From assembly GCA_014773175.1 (NCBI GenBank), contig VXCM01000050.1, positions 343,482 through 407,481 on the forward strand: 64,000 bases of DNA, written 5' to 3'. The DNA comes from Lucifuga dentata. Lineage: Eukaryota > Chordata > Actinopteri > Ophidiiformes > Bythitidae. Position numbers and translations under genes: made by a program. Numbering within the stretch: position 1 is the first letter of the stretch; the number at the start of each line of letters is the position of its first letter. A model generated the notes under the pieces. That model searched no databases. It was not told the origin of the DNA and worked only from the letters and a program-made list of their open reading frames with translations. Below, piece by piece: positions 1 through 13,852 of this stretch.

Positions 1-2549
1 TATTCGGTGCTCAGGGGGAAGTTGCACCACATGGGTTAGTGTTAATGGTTTGTATGCAATACAAAGAAGGAAAGAAAAGACAGACAGCCAAGCAGAACAA
101 GTGTGTCATTACTATTCCAAATGGCACAACAACTATGAAGTCGAAAAGTGAAGTCAGAAAGATCAGTGAAGGTCTTTTCTATTTTGATTCTCTGCCTTTA
201 AGTTCAGCAATCATGGTAGCCAATCTTCTCCCATAATGACCTCTTTTTTGTTGAGGCTGGAGCCTAACAGAAACAAATGAATGCAAATGTATGCATGCCT
301 CTGATCAGCGCATGTTGCTCTATGGAGTTGTTTGAGGAGCTAGCAAGTAGCCTGCCTCCTGAACTCCAAAACTTTCTGTCAGTGATACCCGTGTAACATT
401 TAAACAAGCAAAAATAAACAAATTTACCCTAAGGAAACACTGGAATCTACAACTGACAGAGTGCAATTCAGAAAAATGAGAAGAAAAGAGAATAACATAA
501 GTTTTTTAATGCACATTTACAGAGCCAACAACTGAAATATCAATCTCAAGAACATCCCTCAATCATCATCACTGTACAATATAATGACCAGACTTAGCGA
601 GAGAGAAAAAGAACAAAAACAAAAAGAATGTTAAGAGCTCAAGAGCAACAATGTCCTTAGAAAACACTGCTACATTCGACTTGAATCCTAACAATTAATG
701 CAATATTATTTATAACCACTTTTCTCATTTTAAAGCTTCACTAAATGATATGTGCAGTCATACACAAATTATACACTTACCCTGCTGAATACTAAAAACT
801 GCACCATTAAAAGGAAGTATACAAAATGGCGCACTCCGGATACAGGAACCTACATATGTACCTACTGCTGGTGAATGTTATGTGCTAAAAACTAAACCAC
901 AATACTAGCAAAGATTCTGTCAAAATTGATCCTCACCTAAACACTGAGTACTCCAGTAGATCTGAAAGAAACAATCATTCTAACTAAAAGTTTAAGAGGC
1001 GTTTATAATTTATCAAAGAGAGCACTGAAGCTGACCTGGATCATTGAGATGTTTTAAGATCATTTTCAAGCGTTCAGGCAAAGTGTTTCGCACTTTAGCG
1101 CGGCAGTAGAAAAACCACAAGACACTGAAGGAAGTGACATTAGCGAGGCGTCCCTCCATCAAATGGCATTTCAACACACAGGAACAGGAAGTACAAGCAC
1201 GTACACACACAAGCACGTACACTGCTTACACGCACATCAATACATGTGAATATGTAAATACACAGGCAGACACATTGCTTTTTTTCCTTGATCTCTGTCT
1301 GTATATTAAACCAGCAACAAACAGTAATCAGTCTGCATTCATTGTTTTAAACGCTAAAAATAGAAGGACAGCAAGAGATGGAGAATTATAATAATCAGCA
1401 GTGTGATCTGCATCACAAGCGTATCAAACATCCCTCCCTCGTCCCTGTGCTGGACATGATGTGCTGAATAATGAGGGAAAAAAAATCATCCTGGAGATTA
1501 TAGCATTAAAACCCCTCTGCCGCATCCCAAATCCAGCCATATCAAAGATTTGGCAGTAGAAGCTGGAAGGTAAGCAGCCCCTGTCAGTAGCCAAGGCTCT
1601 GACCCATTTCCCAAGCAGGTTAGAGATTAACATGCTGCAGGCTGGGATGAGATGGGATGGACAGTTCAACTATTCCTTAAACCCGTCAGCTGACCACCTC
1701 ATGGATCATCACCGGGAAAGTATCAAAGGGCTACAGCTCAGTCAGTCACGCACACAGATATGTTAAGAGACTTAAAAGTGAAAAAAAAAAAAAAGAGAAG
1801 AAATGTTAGGAAAATACAGAAATAGAAAAAATAAATAAATCCTTAGGAATTAAAGATGAATATAAGTCTGGGATGCAGAGACAGAGGTTAACAGGGAGAC
1901 TGAGAGCATATTCCAAACAAATCCCCCCAAAAGGATTACTGTGCTGCATTCTGTCTGGCTGCTTCAGAGAGCAGGAATCAGTCTCTGCTGCTCCATCCAC
2001 GCAGACCAGAAAACAGCCTATAGTACAGAATGCAATGTGCTGTGCAAACAAAAGCATACTAACTTTTCTAGCCTGTTAAGAAGAGTCAGGATTGGATTGC
2101 AAAAAGCACAATAAGCCATGGCTATGTCTTTATCTGTTTTATCATAAGTGGAAGAAATGAAGTGAGTGTAGCATTTAAGGAAACCACTGTAATGGTATTA
2201 AACTCACAGACATACATACAATCTTTATTAATACAATGAACACTAGTGTCTTTACAAGGCACACAAAATTGAAAATATACAAATAACAAATAACCCCTTT
2301 TTCTTTTGTCATACACAACTATTTATCAAACTGTTTTCTGTTAAGACAGTGGAGCAGGTGGTGCATGGAGGCAGTCTACAGACTTCCATAATCTTCTCAA
2401 GTAGAAATAAATCATTAATATGAAGAGAGGCAACCATTCTCTATACATACAGTATCCAGGCTAATGTGATGAATGCTTGGCAGATTAAAAGCAGAAATAA
2501 GAGACTCATTTCAAAAAGCAAAGGCATCTTTTTGTAGAAGGAAACTTAC
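1..2549. other. Putative dock8 intron 2 (no exon recognised)
   Basis: AT-rich sequence with no ORF resembling a known protein. I looked on the minus strand for the next DOCK8 exon (expected motif around EPVDFE) and did not find it. It holds short A-runs and nothing else recognisable. Confidence 0.5.
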
Positions 2550-3967
2550 CACAGTAACACACGTTGAGGCTGAGGCATTAGAGTTTGTTCGGCTGTGATA
2601 AACGCCATAGCTCCCACTAAAGTGTCGCCTGATCTCTGCAGACGAGTGCCTGGAAGAAAACATGGTGACATAAATTCAGATGGTTATGTGGCCTTAGTGC
2701 ATTTTTATAATGACATTAAGTATGTAAATGCAGTATTTATGGGATATTTGATGCCGAATATGATGCCTAATATTTGCACCAATAAAGTGTCCCTAACCAC
2801 ATGCAAAACATAACATTTGAACAATTTAAGCTGCATGCATACAGTCTTAATGAGAGATGCAACAGCAATTCCACCATTGTTGCTCCTTGCATGAGTCTTG
2901 CTGGCAGCCATATAGACATTGGAATAAATATGATATCCTGATTTAAGGGGCAAACCAAGCAGGAAATCAACATGACAGAACAATTGGAATAGTGTTCACA
3001 AATACATTGGGTAAATGGACACAGTGTAAATTTGTGTGTGTGTGTGTCAGCCAGCGTCCCAATTTGTTACGCAAATTTCTTCTCTTTGCAGCAGCAAACT
3101 AGTTCACTGTCTATTTCTTTGTAATTAATCAACCATATCACTGGACCCCTACCAAACACTAAACAATAACTACTTTATTCTCTCTGGCTTGCTGATGAAA
3201 GGCCAGTTTTGTGTGTACAAGCCTGTGTGTGTGTTTTTATGTATGCCTATGTATTCATGTATGCCTCTATAAATGTGAAAGTATGTGTCTGAAATAGTTA
3301 ATTATAAAACTGCCCCGTTAGGAAAAATGGATGGCAAATACAGTCCTCACCAAATGGGTCACATTCCCAACAACCTTTCCTGCAGTTAATCTCATGTGTT
3401 CATTCAATCGCCATGGCCATTGTTACAACTCTCTAACTAACTGCCACCACAAAAACATGAACACCAGTGCAGAGGAGGAATGTCAACATGTCAAAGTCAC
3501 TGAAACTCCAGGAAGAGTCATTCAAACTGGTAAGACTGCTTCATGCATCAGCTAATATTAATGTCCTATATAGCTACACTGCTGGGTAATAATAACTATG
3601 TCCACACATGATGATGAAAATATTTAATTAACTCATATACATACACACACACAAACTGGTCATAACACTTTTCCCTCCTTTCTGTCAATCAACTCTGAGT
3701 CAATATAGTAACTACATGCCTGAGAAGGCCGAGGCATGGGTGGAAGGGCGATATACAAATTTACACACAGAGCAAAGTCCATCAGTACACCAGGTTGTTT
3801 AAACAGGTATACCCACTGACATTTTGAAAAAAAAAAAAAAAAAAAAAAAAGCTAAGATAGGACAGAAGAAAGAAGAATCACAACAAATGTAAATGCTGAA
3901 ATGTGCATGACCAAACATAGATGCCATAAAAAATTATATTAGAACATATGCTGACATGCACATCTGT

Positions 3968-4001
<34 letters not shown>

Positions 4002-7000
4002 AAAAGCATGCATTGTCACATTAACAACTTTCACTCATTTATCACTAACATCAACAGCACTGTTATGCAATACTGACTTGTGTGAAAGTCACTCTTAACA
4101 TTAACCTACAATATTCTCAAAGTATTTTTGACCCTTTTTAACTCGGTAGGCTAAAGGGCAACCGAGTTAGCTTACACACCTACCATAAAACACACACACC
4201 TGCTGCTCTGTACAACCATATGCTGCACACTGAACAGCTCAATTAAAACAGATTCGTTTGCACAAGTGCACTTGGACAATGGTTGGTGAGAGATATTGCC
4301 TTCACCTCCCACCTTCCACCTCCTGTCATCACACTCCCTCTACACTTAAAATACTAAGCCACCAATGTCTTAAAGTGATACCCAAGTTTACACCGTCAAA
4401 TGCGTTAAACTACGTAAGCCAGTGGACTTTAAAGCAGCTGTATTGTTTCAGAAGGACAGACACTCCCAGTTCTTCTGTCTCCACCCCTCATAGGTAATCA
4501 GTATGACTAGGCCAGAGGTTGCCAACCCGCGGCTCAGGAGCTGCATGCGGCTCTTTTGCTCATCTCCAGTGGCTCCCTGTGGCTTTGACAAAAAATTAGC
4601 TATATGGAAATGACCAATGGTTATTTTTTTTAAACATTTTAATTTTCATTTATTATTGTTGTGATTATTACATTCTCCAATTTTAAAAATGTGTCACCTA
4701 TAAACCAATTAAAAAGAAGTGCCAGGCAGAACGATTTAGACACAGCTGATTACTGTAACTGATTTTAGCTAACACTAAGTTTTCTGGACTCCTCTTCCTC
4801 ATCTGAATCGCACTGATGAAGGTAAGGAAAGCTTTACAAATGAGCTTTAATTAACACATTTAGCATATTTAGCTGTGTAATTATGGTGTTTTTTTGTTTT
4901 TTTTTTTGTTTGTTTTTTTTGTTAAGAATCTCACCCATTACGTGTTTTCAGTAATTCTCCTGTACCTGAGTTGAACGGGCCTGTCTGTGTGCTGGTCATT
5001 CCTCAATAAGGAGTTTTGGAATTCCCTCAGCCAACCTCCTGATGTTGTTCCATCAATTTATTTGTTTAGCAAATTACCTGTTTTTATGGGTATTGTCATA
5101 GTATTCCTCTGTTTTTCTGAAAATAATCCACGTACGGGTTGTGGTGGCTGAATGATAACATCACCTTCTTGTTCCTTTCATAGTTTATTTATTTTCAGAA
5201 TTAAAATAACAAAACATGACGTGAGGTGAGGTCAAACACTACACCTCTGCCCCCAAAACACTGATCAGCCTCCAGCTGAGCGTCTATAAATAGACTCCTC
5301 TGCTGGCTGCTTTACGGAGCCAGCGATGATTAATCAGTTAAAATATAAATATTCAAATATAATAAGTTACTTAATTTAACTTTTCTCAAATTAAATATTT
5401 TAAACATTTGATAATTAACAAAGAAATGGCTCTAATACAGGCACCAGTAAACATATTTATTTCAGCAGCTGATTACAGTAACTGACCAATCAACAGCGCT
5501 TATCCACTGCAAAATGTGCTGGATAGATGTTTAGTCTGGAAATATCTCATTCTAAGGTATGATTTAAACTATTTTTCATGGGTAATGGAAAGCAAAATTA
5601 AAATACCAAATAATAGTCTACTGCAGAGTAGTCATGTGGTAAAATGTTTTACTAAATGCTCATTTACACTTATTAGTTATGTTGATAGGCTAATAGACTT
5701 AAAAGGCTGTGTTACCTTCATTGTAAGGTTCAAATATGTTTTGTGGCTCTAGACAATATTTTTTTTTTTTTCATTGGGCCAAAAATGGCTCTTTTGATAG
5801 TAAAGGTTCCTGACCCCTGGGCTAGGCTCTATTTTGCCAGTGTGCAACATGTTACATACTGACGAGCAAATGTGCCGTTTCATGTGACAATTTTTAAATG
5901 GAGCCAAAATGTTTACATGTACATTACAGGACCATACCACCCATTTTGCACGTTTAAGCCTAATATATTCAATTTTCATACATGTAACTTTACTGACAAT
6001 AATTTCCCAAAGTATACTACTGGAACGGTGAGTTAAAATAAAATTTGTCCTACCTCCCAGACCACCATTGGTTTCAGTACCTTCAGGTGCACCCTTAAAA
6101 TAAACTTGTTGACTCTTGAAACATTCTTGGGTTAGGTAATCCATCATTGTGAACAATACATATATTCAGGTTTTTTCGAAGTTTTAGCGTCTGAGCAGTA
6201 AAAAGTGAGGAGTGAATGTATGTCTCCACCGGGGAAATAGCCCAAAAGAAGACCTGTGTTTATCTAAAAATTTTAATAACCGTGACTTCATAAGGCTGTG
6301 TAACTATTAGCAGGAGAAACATCAATTTTATTGATTTTAAAAGATTAAGAGATTTTGCAAAATATCAGGAAAGCTGAAATACGGTTTTATCCTTTGGGAA
6401 ATGATTTTCAGTAACCTTACCTGTATGAAAATTGAATATATTATGCTGCGTTCGACAGAGCTTGGAACTCAGAATTTTACGACTTCTTACTTGGAAAAAT
6501 GCGTTGGAACGTCACTTGGAGTTGGAGATCCAGCTGGGAAATTCGGACCAAAATTATCCACCCCAATTTACCGAGTATGACGTCACTCAACATCGCAGTG
6601 GAAGTGAGCTTTGTGAATGAAAATGATCAGCTAAAAGGCGAATAAAGTATTTTTTCTTGCATGAAATTGAAAGAAAAAGGTCAAAATATATCACCAAGTT
6701 AACTATCTAATTTGTATAATAACTGTTTGCCATTGATATGTAAGTGTAAATAATTTCATAATATTACTTCTCTGCACAAAGTTTAATACCCACTGTGATT
6801 AATATCATTGTAAAACAACACAACCAAACAGTTTGTAGTCTAACTTTACTTTAGTTAGTATTTATTACAAAGTTTAATTAATTTTACAGTATTTATTGGT
6901 GTTGAGCCATGCTTTTTTGGTTACATTTGGCTGGAATGGTTTGAGTTTGGAAGTTGGAGCTTCCAACTGGGAAAAATTTGACTTCCAAGTCGAACGCAGC

Positions 7001-10000
7001 ATTAGGATCAAACATGCAAAATGGGTAGTGTGGTCCTTTAATATTTTGATTCTAATCCAATTAATAAGTTGGGAGTTTTTTTCAGATATGATAAAAACAC
7101 CATAATTGGGCAGAAATTTGATAAATCAATGTTGGTGTACTCTGAGTTACATGTGATTGTGATTGCAAGTTGATTTATTCAAGCATGTACACACTCCATC
7201 AGTGTCGTGAGCATTCTGCACATGCATTACCTCACGACACACCTCCTCTTGTAATCCATTCAAGCAATGGGTCATGAATATTCAGCAAGCAACGGAATCT
7301 TGTTAATCCATACACATGAATTACTCTGCATTATTGCCTTCATCACAGTACAGACAAAAAGCTGAGTATAATGTGCATATAAAGGTGTTCAGCTGATCAG
7401 ACTTTGTAACATGCCAACTAATTCACAGGACAGACTTAACACCTGCCCCAGAAGTTTCCTCATTGGTGAGGTTGACTTCACCACATTTCATTTTTAAATG
7501 GGACTGAGAAGCTGATTTTTCTTCAGTTCTGACAATTAAGCCCTCTCAAGTTTGCCCAACAAATGTGGCAATTAATTATTATTACATCAAAATACATTTT
7601 ACGGCCATACAAGTAATCTCCTGCTGCTTTAAATGTATTAAATAGCTAAGACCAAAACAGACTATATCCTACATACACAACCACATAGATACATAACCTA
7701 TGCAGTCATATTAGTTTGTGCTAGTTGAACTGTTCCAGAAATCCATTAGTTGACAGAACAAAAAAACAGTCAAAGCAAACAAGTACTTGGACAACACCCT
7801 TTGTTGTCCAAGTGCACATTGTGTGGTGAGTGTCTTGAACTTGTACCCGAGACAATTTCAACCCAGTAAAACCTCTTCATAACGTAACATCTAAAGAACC
7901 ATGCTCTACCCCTGTGTGAAATGAGCCCATAACCACAATCCACCAACATGTACTCGCCTTCTGCATCTCCCATTGCCACCAGAGAAACAAAGCTTGTAGT
8001 TTGAAACCCATATTATTACAAAAAGTACATCTAAAGCACCATGCACAGTTGCACAAGTGCTTACATGCACTAGGATGCTAACTTGAATACACACACAAAC
8101 ACACACACACATAGAAGTGTCTATAAAAAGACTGGGCAAGTAAAACAGTAATCAGCCCCTGCCAGCTGAGCCAAGCAGGCATTATTTTGCTGCTAGCACA
8201 AAAACAGCTTGTCATGACAGTCAGCATCTGTCATTCTCTTTAATGGCCCAGTGTATTAGCCTTTGTTACATAAGACTAAATGGTGCTTGTCAGAAAGGCC
8301 AAAAGAAAAGCTTTGAGTTTTGGTTATTTTGACAAACATCAGCAGCTTGTATCATTAAACCAAGAATAAATCTTTGGGTCAGCAATTATTTTGAAACTGA
8401 AAAATACATATATATATAATGAACTCTGTATTTAAGTAACCCAAACACATCACTTCAAAGGGTCAAATATTTGACTGTATAATTGTATGTTTAACTGACA
8501 ACAATAACTCCAGTGCTCTGAGCTGACAGGACACAAAGGCTCTGTGCATTTGAGAAAGCAGAATTCAGTTAAAAACAGAGTTACCCCACCTTCCTCTAAA
8601 ACAGGAGACGGGAGTGTCTGCAAGAACAGCTGTGACTATAGTCAACTGCTTTAGTCTTAAATGTTCCTTCTAGATTTTTTTGTAACCAGGCCATAGGGCT
8701 TTAGAACTCAGTGCTCTGAGAATGACCGTAGTGACATTCACCGAGAGGCTCATTCTTCACCACTGCTGTTTCAGTTGGCAAGTGCTAAAATACAATGCAA
8801 GCAGAGCCAAAATCAGCAAATCACTACAGGCTGTAACTATACTGAGCAATGTATAAAGAGCTCCAAAACATCTTAACCTCAAATAAAAGGCCAGGCTAAA
8901 TAAATGGTGTAGAAAAGTAAGGCACAGTGGTCAGTAATGAAATTCAGACTACTTCAGAGAATGTCGCAACATAATATACTGAGGTCAACCAACTTTAGCA
9001 ATAATTGTTGCATTAATGCCTAAAAACTGGCATTAATAATAGGCCTCATGGTTCTGAAATCATCAAGCCAAATAACAGAAAATATAATTTTCTGTTGTTT
9101 AAATATCATTATCAGTAGCACAGTTCTTTGCATTGAATTGCCCCTCAGAGAGCAACTTCCTAGCTGAACATTAAGCCTGATGACAATAATTAGCAGTTCC
9201 ATTTGTCTTTTACATGATGTATAATTAATGTTGATTATTGAGCCTGATGAACACTGATGAAGATCCACTTTTTCACAGCTAATGATGTAAGGCAACAGTA
9301 CTACTGACGTTGTAACTCCAGTTACAACTCAAGCCTGAAATTAGGCACACTTAAAATACAGTAAGACTTACTTATCACCCCTTTCTTTGTTAGTATCATA
9401 GCTCAAAATGTATCATAAGTCATACACGTCAATGCAATTACAGCATTAGCATGTCATATTATAGCACTGATCACTTAACTGGTAACTAATCAACTTAGAC
9501 ATGTTTGGATGCTTACTTATTTCATTATGTATTATTTGACAACAAAGGTATTTTTGGGGCAGGTAATGTTGTAAAGTAAGCAAAAGAAATTTTGATTGCT
9601 AACAACTGTCAAACTTAGCCTGAGGAATATAGCAAAGATTTCCTTCATGGATCAGTGGGTTTGATGTTGTCACACTGACGCACGAGTTCACTGTCACACT
9701 CATTATTCTATAAAAAGAAAGAACTTGTTATCCAAAGACACTGAGGAAAGGCTGAGAGTCAAAAATGTTTTACCATAATCACAATAAGACAACTATTGGT
9801 TATGTTGTGTGTGACCCCATATATACATATTTATTTATGAGCTGTCAGACATGCCTCTAATATGTCAGTAATGCTGTTACGGCAATGTATAAACTTGATA
9901 TTTTTAAGATCTTTTTTATTTCTATCTTTTTTTTAAGATATTTTTAAGATATCTGTAAGATCTTTTTATGATCCCGTGACACTCTAACCATATAGCACCA

Positions 10001-13000
10001 TGCTACTGGAGCTCTTTTTAAAGAAATCAATCAGAGCATCTTAGGAAGGTCTGCCTGAAAGCTCAGTCAATGATTTTTTGATACGTGAAATGGGGATTAA
10101 TGTGTGGACATATTGATTTCTGGAAGACTGTTTTTGCATTCAAAACACTTTAGAGATTTTTATCAGTACGTGTATTTTTCTGAATTTTTAAGGAGTGTAA
10201 AATATGTACCACAGCACATCAACTTTTATTTCTATATGGTGCTAGAACTGATGACTACTACTAAACAGTACTTTTGTGATACACCCAAAGTCAGATTTTT
10301 TCAGTTTGACTGCCAGAGAAAAACCTCTTATGCCCTACAGCAAAGAAGTATTATTATGTTGTGCTGTTCATGGCAGGCCTGCACTTGCTGTGTGTATGTG
10401 TGTGTGTGCGTGTGTGTGTGTGTATGGTGTGTCCTGTCAGTGTTGCTGGAATAATAGCAGCAGTATTGCTCAAACTCTTTCCAACTCTAAAACCGCCATC
10501 TCACAGCTACACTTTGATTAATATACCCACCAGATAGTGAACTGTATAATTCTACCCAGGATGACCTGCATTTATGATGACTGTTCAAGACGTGACTCTA
10601 ACCAGGCATACTGCTCAGCCAGACAGGATATAATTATCATTATTATCACCAGTCAGTTCACTGGAGGTCCTTGACTACCTCAGCTTGTATCTTAAAAACT
10701 AAAAGCACAAGTCCTCTCTCTGTCAACCAAAGTGGAAACACAGGAAAACAAGAAGTGTTTTGGCAGATATGACAACATCAGGAAGGCACACCAAAGTGAT
10801 TCCCCCCCACTGTGTCTCATACTATCATGTCTCCAGAGTTAACGGGTCTTTCTGCTATCAGCACCATCACTACTTAGCTTCCTGTTAGAGGGAGGCACAC
10901 ACAAACAGTCATTTGGTAAGGTTCATCTTTAAGATGCAAGCAACTTCATGTGGAATTTGAAGGCTTTAACCATGGGGAGAGTTCATTTATTAAAAGTCTT
11001 TTATGAAGTGTATCTTTTGGACACCCTGCCCACCCATATCATGAGGGTTAACAGATGTCATTAGCCAGAGCCCAGAGGAAATCAGATGCAACTCAATCCC
11101 GATCGCCCAGCCACTTAGAGCATCGACCGACAGGGGCCCCGTCTCCACAGCTGTCCTAACACCTGTTACCATATGGTGGTAATATAATGTTCAACGGTAG
11201 AATGTTAAGTGATATACGCAAATGAACACCCTCAGAAAAATATGAGACAGCTAGTAGCCAAAAATGAACACTGGATAGCCCTCTATTTATCATTAAGGAT
11301 TTTTTAACTGTGATATTTTTACTTCATTCTCATCACCCCCCCCCCCCCCCNCCCCCCCCCAATTTATCTGGGTTATTAAGAAACATGTATTTCCTGATTT
11401 ATAACTGCCACGAAGAAAAAGTGAAGTGAAACATCAGCAACAGTATGTCCACTAAAGGCAGGATTTCCTCCACACTCCATCCTGATAGACAGATCACGAG
11501 AGGAACTAGCCATGAGCACATATAGGATATTTACAGGTTGTGGAAAAAATAACTTCTTTTTTTTTTAAACTCTGAATTAACTACTTTCTTGAATACAAGA
11601 AAAATTGGGTCATAGAGGTTGCACGACCAACCCCGTTACATACAACATATGTCAGTCATACCCCTGTTGGTTAGTTTCAGCTTGTGACTGCTGTTCCTCT
11701 TTGTCAGTGCAGTTTGTCTGTTTGGCTTTTGCTGACAATATTTTAATAGCTGTTCCTCTTGACATGTAGAATAATTTTGAAGATTTCTTTGGCTGATGCA
11801 CCTGCATTTTAGGTCACAGATGATTTGGTCTTTTTGGAGCTCTTTAGTTGTGTTATGTTGCAATGAAAATACACATATCAAAGTGCTGAATGTCAGAACT
11901 CTTGAAAAGTTCACAATAATTGACACTAAAATGATCCATAATTAAACTGAGTCAATGTTACTTCAAAGTCCAAAAGATGCTTTACACTCCTTGTCCAGGT
12001 TTTTACATTATTTTGTCTACTCTTTAAATATGCTGTACAAGTAGAAAACTTGATAGATAAATAAATAAATAACACCAGGGGCTTTTTGCTCTAATTATTT
12101 TTAGATGAATGTCACTAAAACTCATCAAACATAACACTTTGAGACTACAAGTCATTAATGAGTGTAAATGCATCATCATCACTCACTGACCTATTCAGCA
12201 CAAACTCATTCCACAGCACTACAAAGTGCTATCCTCTAGCCAGACAAGCCCATTTGCTGGCTCATTGCTGCATTAAGTCTGCAGCTCAACCCTCACTTCT
12301 CTCAGCAGTTGAGCTGAGCTCTGCACAGTAAGCATCTACAATTTCCCGTTATTAAACAAGTGTAAGGCACTTCGCTGTGGCAGCCTTTACACACCAAATT
12401 AAGTAGTGTGAGAAAGCTTTAGACAGTACATTTATGAAGCTTGTCAAAGTTTCTACAGCCGAGAGAACTGATATTTGGGTAAGACTGATTCAAACAAGAG
12501 GCTCAATGGAGATTAAAGGGTGTTGCTCACTGCCTGTAATATGAAATGTGACAGAAAACAATTTTCCTCCCATCATCCTCCATAAATTTGACTTAAACTA
12601 AACTCTCTAAGCGCTCAAACGTCATCTGCTCCATGTATGAACTCCAATTCATCATCACTTAATTACTTTAATACTATGCCAGAAATCCAAAGCAAGGCAA
12701 GGAAGTTTTATAAGCTTGTACCTGCTAACATAGGAAATACTGGTGTTTGTTTTAATGAGTCTTACAATATATGCATAGTACACAATGGACTCTCATGTAC
12801 TTCCTCCACACCTGACCAGTGGCACAGCAGGAACTATGATCACATCCCTCCTAAAATAGATAGCACCTCTGTGGCTGAGCAGACCATACACAACCAAAGG
12901 AAATGGTCATATTAAAGCACTAGATATAGAATGAGCATCCTTGTGTGGAGGAAATGACACTGACAGAAAACAGATTTAGTCATGTCAGTCTGTCTGCTGT

Positions 13001-13376
13001 CTCACGTATTCACACTGTTGTCTCTACTACCAGAGGGTTAACCATGTCCTGTAATAAAACCTGATGACTGCTATAAATATTATTTTCATTAATAAGCACT
13101 TATGAGAATAACACCACATGGACAACAGAAGTTATCCTCCAGTTAAGGATTAGAGTAATCAAACCTGCAGCAACATGTGGCTGCCTGCTGCACTGAGGAA
13201 TCTCTCCAACTCTTACTTCACACTTCCTCCCAAATCTGTGGGGAGGTGCCAGGAGTTCACATTCACATTACAGTAAAGTTGGCTGACATTAAATCAAACC
13301 GGGCTGCAACTGGATGTTTTTACCTGTTGATTTTCAGAGCGAAAGCCCGTCGCTCTGCGCTGGCCAGTGAAGCCAT
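2550..13376 (-). CDS. dock8: DOCK8-like guanine nucleotide exchange factor, first two coding exons only (5' end of gene)
   Basis: Two minus-strand exons join in phase. Exon 1 coding is 13376-13324; it begins MASLASAERRAFALKIN and ends at donor AG|gtaaaaac. Exon 2 is 2649-2550, with acceptor ttttcttccag and donor GTG|gtaagt. The join restores Arg and continues HSSAEIRRHFSGSYG. The start closely resembles the DOCK8 N-terminus (SAERRAFALKINR, then SSAEIR); DOCK6 and DOCK7 share ERRAFA but then diverge. DOCK8 is a Cdc42-directed exchange factor with DHR-1 and DHR-2 domains acting in leukocyte migration; those domains lie beyond the left edge. Intron 1 is about 10.7 kb, and bases 1-2549 should be intron 2. 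After about residue 28 the sequence is Ser-rich and poorly conserved. Only 50 residues are visible, so DOCK8 over another DOCK-C member is an inference from this short stretch plus the linked 9p genes kif24 and ubap2. Confidence 0.75.
4513..5819. mobile_element. hAT-like non-autonomous DNA transposon
   Basis: The left end cagaggttgccaaccc and the right end ggttcctgacccctg are inverted copies of the CAGGGGTCGGCAACC-type terminus of fish hAT/Charlie elements. Subterminal sequence is also typical (GCGGCTC...GGCTCTTTT at left, AAAATGGCTCTTTTG at right). The flanks gactaggc (4505-4512) and ggctaggc (5820-5827) match at 7 of 8 bases, as expected for an 8-bp hAT target duplication. I see no transposase ORF, so it is probably a deletion derivative. 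Confidence 0.75.
5937..7040. mobile_element. Long inverted-repeat (fold-back) element, copy 1, interrupted by a younger insertion
   Basis: The outer arms begin aggaccataccacccatttt (left) and end as its inverted counterpart gggtagtgtggtcctt (right). The similarity continues through attgaatataTTA-type sequence and the CATTGGTTTC region, so much of the element is palindromic. A second copy lies at about 60461-61260. The right arm is split by the 558-bp element at 6444-7001. No ORF is evident, so this is a MITE-like or fold-back element of unassigned superfamily. Confidence 0.65.
6444..7001. mobile_element. PIF/Harbinger-like MITE nested in the palindromic element
   Basis: It has perfect 13-bp terminal inverted repeats, TGCTGCGTTCGAC at 6444-6456 and its reverse complement at 6989-7001, flanked by TTA on both sides (6441-6443 and 7002-7004). 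A 3-bp TTA/TAA target duplication is the hallmark of PIF/Harbinger elements. Subterminal AACTCRGAA/ACTTCC-type sequence is shared by both ends. There is no transposase ORF, so it is non-autonomous. Confidence 0.8.
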
Positions 13377-13654
13377 ATGCGGGGATGAAGTCCAGAGGAG
13401 CGGCGCTGGTTTGTGTGTGTTCCAGCGGGCACACCGCCTCTGTCAGCGCGTCTTCTCAGAAAGAAACAGCTGTCACCACGGCGCTCATCGCTGCTCTGAC
13501 CGCGGCAGCTCGACTGGGTGTCAACTTCCGCGTTTGATTTGAGCCGTTCCGGAGAGAGGAGGGACAGAGGAGCGAAACACCGGCGGCCGGCCTTGTGGGA
13601 GGTGACGGTCAGGGTGCGTGAGACACGTGCGCTCTCTGGCTGCAGGTTTATATT

Positions 13655-13692
<38 letters not shown>

Positions 13693-13807
13693 AGAAACCA
13701 AGTTCTAAACATTATTCCACATGCATATGCAAAACACACACACACCAGAATACTCCACATAATGTACTTTCTCTGAACACACAAACACACACACAGAATG
13801 AGAGAAC

Positions 13808-13852
<45 letters not shown>

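Larger units (their letters stand above)
2650..13323. other. dock8 intron 1 with microsatellites and transposons
   Basis: AT-rich intronic sequence. Contents seen: a poly-A run near 3826-3850, an (AC)n microsatellite at 3970-3999, a hAT-like element at 4513-5819, a palindromic element at about 5937-7040 interrupted by a PIF/Harbinger-like element, small perfect hairpins at 7202-7240 and 7785-7813, a (GT)n tract near 10390-10430, and a poly-C run containing an N at 11336-11360. No other coding exon is convincing. Confidence 0.6.

Noticed and set aside
5749..6156. Minus-strand 135-codon open frame
   Set aside because: It spans the boundary of two transposable elements (the hAT end and the palindromic element) and has no protein similarity I recognise.
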